In this document: one piece after another, positions 18,494 to 26,619 of the stretch
Layout of the letters: each line of letters opens with the position of its first letter
Numbering within the stretch: position 1 is the first letter of the stretch
DNA from: Aureococcus anophagefferens
Taxonomy: Eukaryota; Sar; Pelagophyceae; Pelagomonadales; Pelagomonadaceae
Length of the DNA: 64,000 nucleotides
Assembly (NCBI RefSeq): GCF_000186865.1
Contig: NW_008705571.1
Span: forward strand, 1 to 64,000
Direction: 5' to 3'
Notes under the pieces: generated by a model
The model's input: the letters and a program-made list of their open reading frames with translations, nothing else
Databases searched by the model: none
What the model was told of the DNA's origin: nothing
Made by a program: the position numbers and the translations under genes

Positions 18494-20320
18494 TTAGCTA
18501 AAGCGGAGCTTGCGGGAGCACTTGAGGAACAGGTAGGTCAGGACGCGGAACGCGGTCCCGTAGGCGACGAGCACGGCGACGTCCATGCGGAGCGACAGCG
18601 TGCTGAAGGAGTAGGTGTCGATCTCGGCGCGCATGTCGTGGTGGGGCGTGTCGTAGGGCAGCAGCGCGACCTTGGCGAAGAGGCCCATGGAGTAGTACCA
18701 GTACGACGTGAAGCGGACCCAGGAGATCGCGCCGGGCTGCTGCTCCATGTCGATAAAAAATCCGCCGCAGCACATGCAGTAGACCATGGCGATGATCACG
18801 ACCGTCGTCGCGTGGTCCGTCTTGAAGACGGCCGCGGAGATGGCGTTCGACAGCGACTGCGACACCCAGGACACGAGCAACGCGGCGCCGTAGATCGCCG
18901 CGAAGCACGACCCCGGCACCGCGACCATGGGCAGCAGGATGATCAAAAAGGCCAGGGGCATGAGCGCCAGCACGGGCAGCTCGCAGAGGAGCTTCGCGAC
19001 GAAGTAGGCCTCGATGCTGTAGACCTCGCTCGCGCGCTCCTTCGTGAGGACGTCGCGCTCGCTCGGGAACGCGCCGAGCTGCTGGAACGCGGGCCCCCAG
19101 GACCACTGCGCCACGACGAAGAAGACGACGGAGACGACGTCGCTCGCGTGCGCCGCGCGGCCGCCGGGCGCGTCGACGCGGTACCAGAGCCAGCCCCAGA
19201 TCAGCGCGAGGCACAGCACGAGGACCCACTCGAGCGGCTTCAGCATCGTGCCCCGGGCGTTGCGCAGGCCCCGGCCCGCGAGCGCGCGCACCTGCGCGCC
19301 GAAGGCCGGCCAGGGCTCCCGCGCGACGAGCGCGCCGCCGCCGTCCGCCGCCTCGCGGGGCTTCTCCGCGCGGGCCGCGAGGAGCTTCGCCGCGCGGGGC
19401 TCGTCGCCGAGGCACTCGACGTAGTGGTCCGGCGGGTTCCAGCTCGCCGGGAGCGGCAGGCCGCAGCTCTCGAAGAAGGCCTCCGCGTCCGACGCGCTCC
19501 CCTCGTAGGCCACGCGCCCCCCCGGCGCCATGAGCACGAGCTTGTCGAAGAGGAGCCAGAGCTTGGACGTCGGCTGGTGCACGCTCAGCAGGATCGCGCG
19601 GTGGCCCGCCGTCGCGCGCGCGCGGAGCGCCTCGAGCACGGAGAACGCGCGCGAGCTGTCGAGGCCCGTGAGCGGCTCGTCGAGGAGCAGCAGCCTCGGG
19701 TCGTTGAGCAGCTCGACGCAGATGTTCAGGCGCTTGACCTCGCCGCCGCTCAACCCGCGTTCGACGGCGGAGCCGATCTTCGACGGCAGCACCGACGTCA
19801 GCCCGAGCTGCGCCGCGACCTCGGCCGCGCGCTGTCGCCGCCTCTCGGGCGTCCAGGACCGCGGCAGGCGCGTCGCCGCGGCGAAGGCGAGCTCCTGGCC
19901 GACCGTGAGCGTGTCGAAGAAGATGTCGCGCTGCATGACGAAGCCCAGGTCGCGCAGCCACAACTTTCGAGGCGCCGCGTTGTTGACGAGCACGCGGCCC
20001 GTCCAGGAGCCGCCCGCGCCGAGCTGCGGCCGCGCGCCGAGGATCGACAGCAGCGTCGTCTTGCCGGCGCCGGACGGGCCGAGCATGCACGCCATCTCGC
20101 CGGGCGCGACGGACCCGCTCGCCGCGTCGAGCGCGACCTTGAGCCGCGGCGCGTCGTCCTTGCTCCGGCCGGCGCCGCAGAAGACGCGCTCGAGCCGCGA
20201 CGGCGGCGCCGCGCCGACGTGTGCGGTCACGCGCTCCCAGTCGAGGCGCAGCGACCCGGCGCCGGCCTCGGCGTCGTCGTCGAGCAGCGGCGCCGTCATC
20301 TCGTGGGTGTTGCGGCACAT
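18494..20320 (-). CDS. ABCG (White) subfamily half-transporter
   Basis: 608 residues from ATG 20320 (MCRNTHEMTAPLLDDD; ATG 20299 is an alternative). The ATPase domain comes first, as in ABCG proteins: Walker A GPSGAGKTT, Q-loop region GFVMQRDIFFDTLTV, signature LSGGEVKRL, Walker B LLLLDEPLTGLDS, H-loop SVHQP. A membrane domain of about six helices follows (EWVLVLCLALIWGWLWYR, YFVAKLLCELPVLALM, TVVIIAMVYCMCCGGFFID). Half-transporters dimerise to export lipids, sterols or pigments; substrate unknown. The open frame continues upstream into a 51-bp minisatellite that is unlikely to be coding. Confidence 0.9.
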   Translation of the reverse strand: MCRNTHEMTAPLLDDDAEAGAGSLRLDWERVTAHVGAAPPSRLERVFCGAGRSKDDAPRLKVALDAASGSVAPGEMACMLGPSGAGKTTLLSILGARPQLGAGGSWTGRVLVNNAAPRKLWLRDLGFVMQRDIFFDTLTVGQELAFAAATRLPRSWTPERRRQRAAEVAAQLGLTSVLPSKIGSAVERGLSGGEVKRLNICVELLNDPRLLLLDEPLTGLDSSRAFSVLEALRARATAGHRAILLSVHQPTSKLWLLFDKLVLMAPGGRVAYEGSASDAEAFFESCGLPLPASWNPPDHYVECLGDEPRAAKLLAARAEKPREAADGGGALVAREPWPAFGAQVRALAGRGLRNARGTMLKPLEWVLVLCLALIWGWLWYRVDAPGGRAAHASDVVSVVFFVVAQWSWGPAFQQLGAFPSERDVLTKERASEVYSIEAYFVAKLLCELPVLALMPLAFLIILLPMVAVPGSCFAAIYGAALLVSWVSQSLSNAISAAVFKTDHATTVVIIAMVYCMCCGGFFIDMEQQPGAISWVRFTSYWYYSMGLFAKVALLPYDTPHHDMRAEIDTYSFSTLSLRMDVAVLVAYGTAFRVLTYLFLKCSRKLRFS

Positions 20321-20324
20321 GGCT

Positions 20325-20477
20325 GCTGCTGGTGCCGGTGCTCCCGAGCGCTCCCGCCGCACGCGGACGTCTCGAGCTGCTGGTGCCGATGCTCCCGTGC
20401 GCTCCCGGCGCACGCGGACGTCTCAAGCTGCTGGTGCCGCTGCTCCCGCGCGCTCCCGGCGCACGCGGACGCCTCGA
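20325..20477. repeat. 51-bp minisatellite, three copies
   Basis: Units begin at 20325, 20376 and 20427, each starting GCTGCTGGTGCC and containing GCGCTCCC or close variants. It lies in the divergent promoter between the ABCG gene and the MFS gene. The unit is a multiple of three, so both strands look open through it. Confidence 0.9.
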
Positions 20478-20600
20478 GCTGGTGCAATGTCGAGGCACCG
20501 TGGCACATAAATTTAGCGAGTGCGGCAGCATCGGCCCGGTGCATGGGCATGGGCAGCTCAGGTCTGATGCCTTGGGCAGCGCTCTAGCGACGCAGCAGCC

Positions 20601-21911
20601 ATGGCGACCTGGTTCGAGCACCGGGTCGTCGCGGCCTGCAGCCTCTGCGAGGCGGCGCACATGTACGCCATCTGCAGCCTCTTCGCCTACGCGGCCTTTT
20701 ACGTCGTCGACAGCGGCTGGGCGTCGGACCGCGACGCCGCGGGCTTCGTCGCGGGCCTGCTCGGGTCCGCGGTGACGCTGGGCCGCATCCCCGTGGCCGC
20801 GCTGTGGGGCGCCGCGGCGGACGGCTTCGGCCGGCGGCGCTGCGTCGTCGCGAGCATGGCGGCGCTCGCCGTCGGGCAGGTCGCCTTCGGGGTCGTCGAG
20901 TCGCTGCCGGCGGTCCTCGCGAGCCGCGCGCTCCTCGGCGCGTCCTGCGGCTGGCCCGTCGTCTTCCCCATCTACGCGTCCGAGGCCCTGGGCCCGGAGA
21001 AGCAGAGCCTGCTCATCGGCCGCGCGATCGCGTTCGGCGGGCTCAGCATCCTCGCGGGCCCGGCCGTCGGCGGCGCGACCTACGGGCTCGTCGCCGCGCG
21101 GCCCGCGCTCGCGCCGAGCCTCGTCGGCGCCGCCGTCGCGGTCGCGGCCTGCGCGGCGGCGGCGCTCTGGCTGCCGGAGGAGCGGCGCGCGCCGGCCTAC
21201 GCGCGGGTCGCGGCGGACGCGGAGCGGGAGCTGCCCGAGAAGGGGGCGAAGGCCATCGAGGCGCCGCCGCCGGAGCACGAGCCCTGGTGGGTCGGCTTCC
21301 GCGCCATCTCCGGCGGGCCGCTCCTGTCCGTGACGGCGAGCCGCATGATCTTCGGCTTCAACGAGTTCGCGGCGAACGAGGCGACGAGCCTCTGGGCCGT
21401 CTCCACGCGGCGGAGCGGCGGGCTGGAGCTGTCGCACGGCGCGCTCGGCGCGCTGCTCGCGGCCGCGGCGCTACCGCCGCTGGCCTTCTCCGCGACCGCG
21501 TTCCCGGCGGCGGAGCGGCGCGCCGGCGCGCGGCGCGCGACGTCGGCCGCGGCCGCGGCCGCCGCGCTCAGCGTCGCCGCGATGCCCTTCTCGCGTTCGC
21601 CGTGGGCCGCGGGCGTCGCGATGGCGCTCCACGGCGCCGGCTACATCTGCGGCCAGATCGGCATCCTGACCATCACGAACAACGCCGTCGAGTCGAGTCG
21701 ACGAGGTCGCGTGGGCGGCGCGATGAGCACGGCCGAGGCCGTCGCGAAGGGGCTCGGCCCGTGGAGCGCGTCGGTGCTCTTCGCCGAGTCGATTCGCTCC
21801 GGCGGCGCCGCGTTCCACGCCGCCGTCTTCCTCGGGCTCGCGGCGCTCTACGCGACCGCGGCGGTCCTCGCACGCTCTCTCCCGGCGCGCGTCGACGCCG
21901 CCGCGTCCTAA
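20601..21911 (+). CDS. Major facilitator superfamily carrier (ZIF/TPO-like)
   Basis: 436-residue, about 12-helix membrane transporter. The loop 2-3 signature is present (GRIPVAALWGAAADGFGRRR, i.e. G-x3-D-x-x-G-R-R) and helix 5 has the antiporter-type AGPAVGGATYG. The two halves are separated by a charged loop (LPEKGAKAIEAPPPE). Resembles plant/algal zinc-induced-facilitator-like carriers and multidrug exporters; substrate not inferable. Its TAA stop (21909-21911) overlaps the TAG stop of the sulfotransferase-like gene on the opposite strand (21908-21910). Confidence 0.85.
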   Translation: MATWFEHRVVAACSLCEAAHMYAICSLFAYAAFYVVDSGWASDRDAAGFVAGLLGSAVTLGRIPVAALWGAAADGFGRRRCVVASMAALAVGQVAFGVVESLPAVLASRALLGASCGWPVVFPIYASEALGPEKQSLLIGRAIAFGGLSILAGPAVGGATYGLVAARPALAPSLVGAAVAVAACAAAALWLPEERRAPAYARVAADAERELPEKGAKAIEAPPPEHEPWWVGFRAISGGPLLSVTASRMIFGFNEFAANEATSLWAVSTRRSGGLELSHGALGALLAAAALPPLAFSATAFPAAERRAGARRATSAAAAAAALSVAAMPFSRSPWAAGVAMALHGAGYICGQIGILTITNNAVESSRRGRVGGAMSTAEAVAKGLGPWSASVLFAESIRSGGAAFHAAVFLGLAALYATAAVLARSLPARVDAAAS

Positions 21912-22769
21912 TAGGAGGGCCGCGCGTCGGCCGGCGACCCGCAGCTCGCGTGCCGTCGCAGCGCCCAGGCGTAGAGCTCGTCGTCGTAGGGGTCGACGGC
22001 GCGCACGAGCGCGGCGTCGTCCGGCGGGAGCTCCGGCGCCTGGCCGCCCTTCCTCGCGCGGCTCTGCGGCCGCGGGTGGACGACGTGCGTGCCGAAGCGC
22101 GGCAGATCCTACGTTGGCAATGATGGGGGTTCCTAGAGAGTGCGACCATCTCACCTCCGTGAAAAAAACGACGTCGAAGCTGGCGAGGAGCTCTTTCGCG
22201 CGTTCGAGGTCGTCGCGAGTCACGGCGCCCCGGGGACCCGGGCAGCCCCGGAGGCACGTCTCCAGGGAGAGCGGCCCGAGGCATCGCCCGTTGAAGGCGC
22301 GCACGTAGGCGTTGTCCGTGGCCGTGAAGTTCGCGGGGTCCGGCGACGCGAGGAACGCCGCCGCGGTGCGATTGTACGGCGTCCGGAGCGACGTCGCGAG
22401 CAGCACGCCCTCGCGCTCGAAGACGGGCAGGCAGCGCGCGTCCGTCGCGTTCGCTTCCTGCGGCCACAGGAACGTGTCGTCGGCGTAGTCGTCGTCGCGC
22501 CTCCGCCACTTGTCCTCGGCGGCGGGCGAATCGACGACGATGGCCTTGCTATTGGTGTCACGCCTCCGCCACTTGCCGGCGTGGGCGCGCACGAAGCTGA
22601 GCGCGAAGGAGCTCGAGGCCTTGCTATGCTTGCGCAGCAGGGCGATGCTGCCGTTCCGCCGCGCGATCGTGCCCGCCGGGTCGCACCAGGTCTTCGCGTC
22701 GCAGCGCGACGCGAGGAGCACGAGGAGCGCGCCGCATCCTCTCCGATGAGGCTGCCCATCGTCCATCAT
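21908..22769 (-). CDS. Sulfotransferase-family-like secretory protein
   Basis: Exons 22769-22155 and 22108-21908 give 271 residues; the 46-bp intron 22109-22154 has good GTGAGA...CGTAG ends and joins VVFFTE to DLPRFGTHVV in phase 0. A hydrophobic N-terminal stretch (GCGALLVLLASRC) could be a signal anchor. LLATSLRTPYNRTAAAFLAS resembles the R-x-P-x-x-R 3'-phosphate motif, and the C-terminal ALVRAVDPYDDELYAWALRR resembles the end of Sulfotransfer_2 enzymes (neutral and charged residues followed by D-x-x-L-Y-x-x-A). A direct repeat KWRRRD occurs twice. Assignment moderate; similar in kind but not a close copy of the gene at 14667-15737. Confidence 0.55.
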
Positions 22770-22896
22770 CGTGAGCAAGGTGACTTCACTCACTACTTCA
22801 AAGTTGCTGCGTCGTCGCCCGCGGCCGACGCGAGCGCCGCCGGCCGCCGAGTGGAGCGGCAAGGGTGTTATGAAAATTACCGAGCGCGCGAACGCG

Positions 22897-22970
22897 GGTC
22901 GCCGGGGCCGCTCGGGCCGCGCGCGCGGGGGTCTTCCCGCGCGCGCGGCCGTCATTCGCCCGGCGGCCGC
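22897..22970 (-). promoter_or_regulatory. SECIS element in the 3' UTR of the GST gene
   Basis: Starts 18 nt after the stop codon at 22973. On the minus strand: ATGA (22955-22952), a perfect 15-bp stem GGCCGCGCGCGCGGG (22950-22936) with its complement (22929-22915), apical loop AAGACC beginning with the required AA, then CGAG (22914-22911) supplying the GA of the non-Watson-Crick quartet. A lower helix forms outside the core between GGGCCGC-type bases around 22958-22967 and 22899-22907. This is the standard eukaryotic SECIS layout and explains the in-frame UGA 600 nt upstream. Confidence 0.88.
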
Positions 22971-22972
22971 GT

Positions 22973-23722
22973 TCACCTCGTCTGGAAGGTGACGTAGTAC
23001 CGCTCGGCGGCCGCGATCATCTCCTCGCGCGGCGCGGCGGACGCGACGACGGCCGGGCGCGCCGCGACGGCGCGCGCCCAGGCGGCGACGCGCGCGAGGC
23101 CCCGCGGCGCGAGGACGTCCGCCTCGAGATCCACTTTCCTGAAGCGCGGCAACGTCACGGCCCATCGTTGGACCCAGGGCGCGGCGACGGCTTCGGCGAG
23201 CGAGACGTCGGCGCCGAGGAGCAGCGGACCGCCGCGCTCCTCCAGGAGCGCCTCCAACTCTCCGAGCGTCGCGCCGAAGCCCGCGACCGCGGCGTCGGCG
23301 CCGGGCTGGTCCTTCGCCGTGAGCACGGCGTAGTAGGCGGCCTCGACGCGCGGCCAGGCGTCGAGGAACGCGTCGACGAGCTCGGCCGCGCCGTCGGGCC
23401 GGAGCCGCGGACCGGCGCACGCCTCGATGCCGTCGACGAAGCGGCACACGTCCACGCTCTCGACGACGACGTCGCCGCCGTGCTCCAGGAGCGGGACCTT
23501 CGCCGCGCCCTTCGATCCCGGCCGCGCCTGCTCGTAGAGCTCGACGAGCCGCGGCGGCTTCGCCGAGAGATCGACGAGCTCGTGCGTGAAAGGGATGTCG
23601 CGTTCGAGCAGCGCGATCCAGGCGCGCTGGGCGAACGGTCAGACGCCGCTGTTCCACAGCGTCGTCGTCGTCGCGGGTTGCAGCGCTGCCGAGCCAGCGG
23701 CGAGCAAGAGCAGCGCGAGCAT
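22973..23722 (-). CDS. Selenocysteine-containing glutathione S-transferase
   Basis: 249 residues if TGA at 23641-23639 is read as selenocysteine (codon 28). Start ATG 23722 gives a signal-like leader MLALLLLAAGSAALQPA, reminiscent of stramenopile plastid bipartite leaders, then TLWNSGV-U-PFAQRAWIALLE. In omega/lambda-class thioltransferase GSTs that position is the catalytic Cys of CPFAQR. The glutathione-binding thioredoxin fold continues with KVPLLEHGGDVVVESVDVCRFV (the cis-Pro and E-S motif) and an all-helical C-terminal domain ends at YYVTFQTR. Frame is unbroken on both sides of the TGA, and a SECIS follows the stop. It would perform glutathione-dependent reduction with a selenol nucleophile. 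It is divergent from the CNG channel (140 bp). Confidence 0.87.
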
Positions 23723-23862
23723 CGTGTAACGCGATCGGCTGCGAGTCGCAAGCATCATTGCTCGCAAGTGCTCAGTGCATGTTGTCTTCAACATCACGAT
23801 GAAACTCCACTGAATCGGCGCGACGCCGCAAACGCTGCGTAGAGGTGGGCGTCCCGGCGCGC

Positions 23863-26576
23863 ATGTCGTCGCGGCGGCACTCGAGCCCCATGCTGCCCCC
23901 GATGGTCGTCGAAGGGCAGCCGCTGTGTGACCCGGAGCCCCCGCCGGGTCGGGACAGCAGCCCGTCGCGCCTGTCGGGCGTGTCCGGGCTGCCGCCGCAG
24001 GACGTCGACGCCATCGAGGCGCGGGCGTCGCGCGAGAGCGAGCGCGACGGCTCGCGCGGGCGCAAGCTCAGCGCGGCGACGTCGCGGAGCCCGCTGCCCG
24101 ACGACGACTCGCGGCGGACGGCCGACGCGGCGGCGGCGTCGCCGCCGGCGGCGGCCGTCGCCGCGCAGGCCGCGGCGCTCCAGGAGACGCTGGCGGCCAT
24201 GCGGACGCAGATGCACGTTTTGGGCGAGCGGCTCGACGCGCTCCAGAGCGCGGCGCTGCCGGTCGGCGCCGAGCGGCCCGCGTCCGCGTCGTCGGCCGCC
24301 TACTCGGGCCGTCCCGGGTCCTTCGACGCGCCGCGGCCCGGGTCCTTCGACGCGGGCTTCCACCGGCGCGCGACGGCGCCGGAGCCCGGGGCTTTGGACG
24401 TCGCGGGCCCGTCGCACCGGCGCGCGACGGCGCCGGACCAGAGCCTGCCCCCGGGCCTCCTCGGCGGCATGTCCCTGCCGGCGGCGCTGCCGCCGGACCA
24501 GGTCCCGCCCCACTACGAGGAGCCGTCGCCGGCCATGTCCTTCGGCGGCCGCTACTCGTCGGAGCGCGCGAGCCGCGACCGCCGGAGCTCGCGCGACAGC
24601 CGCCACAGCCGCGCGTCGAGCAACGGCGGCCTCATGCTCGCGGCCGCGGGCGAGGTCCTCGCGGCCGCCGCGGCGAGCGACGGCCCCATCGACCCCGGCG
24701 CGAAACCCCGCGAGCGGCGGCCGACCATCGCGTCCATCTACCACGGCCACCGCTGCGGCTGGGACACGTCCGAGGACGCGCAGCGCCTCGAGCAGCTGCT
24801 CAAGGGCCCCCAGCGCGGGAGCGACGGCGCGCAGGCGGCGAACTTCTTCGCCGCGCTCGACGCCCGGACCATCGTCCGCTCGCGGTCGCGGGCCAAGGTC
24901 GCCTGGGACGTGCTTCTGGTCTTCGTCGCGGCGCACGAGGCCTTCGCGGCGCCGCTGCTGTGGGCGTTCGGCGACCGGACGACCTACGCCCTCACACCCT
25001 TCTGGCCGTCGGAGATCCTGGCCTACGCCGTCCTCGTCGGCGACATCCCCGTGTCCACGCGCACGACCTACTTTGTGGGCGAGCGCGAGGTCCTGGACCC
25101 GCGGACGCTCGCGGCGCGCTACGTCTACTCGCCGGCCTGCGTCCTCGACGTGGTCGCCTGCGCGCCGGTCTGGGTCTTCGAGGATCGATCCCCGCGGCTC
25201 CTGCGGCTCCTCTGCATGAGCAAGCTCGTCACGAAGCTCCAGACGACCTTCGTCGACGCGTCGGCCGCGTTCCGCCTCGCGCAGCTCGTCGTCCTGCTCC
25301 TGTACGCGATCCACTGGTCCGCGTGCTGCTGGGTCGTCATCATGAGCGAGCCCTTCAAGGCCCAGTTCGGCTTCTACGAGTGCGCCGGGTCGTCCGCGGA
25401 TTTCTGCGAGTCGTGCGAGTCGCCGGGCTGGGACGCTCGGGCGTGCTTCGACTGCTGCGACAAGGACCCCATCGGCATGCGCGACGCCTACGCGCGGTCC
25501 ATGGTCCACGCGACGTCCCTGCTCTTCGCGCTGGGGACCTTCATGCCCGAGGCCTTCGGGGAGCAGGTCTTCTTCGTCTGCATCATCGTGCTGGGGGGGC
25601 TGCTGAGCGCGTCGATCTTCGGCGCGTTCGCGGTCGTCGTCGGCGAGGTCTTCGCGGGCGAGAACAACGTCCAGGCGCGCATCTCGGCGACGTCGACGCA
25701 GATGGCGCGCATGCACATCCCCCGGCCCATGCGGAAGCGCGTCCACGACTACCAGCGCCACATGGCCAAGCTCGAGGAGAGCGGCGCGACCGTCTTCACG
25801 AAGGACTCCTTCATGAGCGACCTGAGCCCGGCGCTCCGCGGCGACCTCAAGCTCTACTTGTTCTTGGAGACCATCGCCCAGAACGTCTTCTTCCTCAAGG
25901 CGAACCCGTCGCAGCAGCTCCTCGGCATGATCGTCGAGGGCCTCTACACGGCCGTCTACATGCCCGGGGACCTCATCATGCGCAAGGGCGATCCGAGCGA
26001 CTGGATGGGCTTCATCGGCACGGGCGGCGAGGTGAGCATCGTCGACCCGGACGAGAAGGGGCGCACGTTCACGAAGACGCTCGCCGAGGGCGACTACCTC
26101 GGCGAGATCGGCCTCCTCTACGACACGCGGCGGACCATGGACGTCGAGGCCGTGGGCCACTGCCGCATCCACGTCCTCAGCCGGTCGACGCTCGACCGCA
26201 TGCGCGAGGCCTACCCGAAGGAGACCCTGAGCCTGATCACCTCGATCAAGTCGGACGTCGAGCTCAAGAAGCGGCTGAGCATCGAGGAGATCGCGGCGCT
26301 CAAGAAGGACACCATCGTCGCCGACATCCGGAAGAAGATGCTCGCGTCCGTCGTCCAGGACCAGTCCTACACCGCCGAGTCGAAGCGGCAGAAGCGCGCG
26401 TCGGGCCACGCGGGCAAGCGCGGCGTCCGCGGCCCTCGACGTCCAAGCTCGTCGTGCCCATGGCCGGCGTCCAGGAGGAGTCCAAGGAGCCGACCACGGA
26501 CCCCGTGCCCGCGCGGAGCCTCGACGAGAAGACCGTCGCGGACCTCGCCGCGGACGCGGCCGCCGCGTTCGACTAG
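23863..26576 (+). CDS. Cyclic-nucleotide-gated / HCN-like cation channel
   Basis: Start ATG 23863 (MSSRRHSSPMLPPM). Long disordered Ser/Arg/Pro N-terminus (about 300 residues), then S1-S6: VAWDVLLVFVAAHEAFAAP, an Arg-bearing S4 (RSPRLLRLLCMSKLV), S5 LAQLVVLLLYAIHWSACCWV, a Cys-rich turret, pore helix SLLFALGTFMPEAFGEQ, S6 VFFVCIIVLGGLLSASIF, C-linker, and CNBD (YMPGDLIMRKGDPSDWM ... GEIGLLYDTRRTMDVEA, with the cNMP-binding Glu and Arg). The GYG filter is absent, consistent with a non-K-selective or unusual channel. Near the end, a 50-nt GC-AG intron (26398-26447) restores a sensible C-terminus (LVVPMAGVQEESKEPTTD ... AAAAFD, 887 residues in total); an assembly indel is the alternative. Confidence 0.82.
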
Positions 26577-26619
26577 CGCATAATTCGTGATTCCTTTTAC
26601 GCGCGACCGCGCCTGCCTC

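Noticed and set aside
26398..26583. Ser/Arg/Pro-rich C-terminus of the CNG channel read straight through to 26583
   Set aside because: The alternative frame after a 50-nt GC-AG intron ends at 26576 with a balanced sequence rich in Glu, Val and Asp, whereas the read-through looks like an off-frame GC-rich translation.
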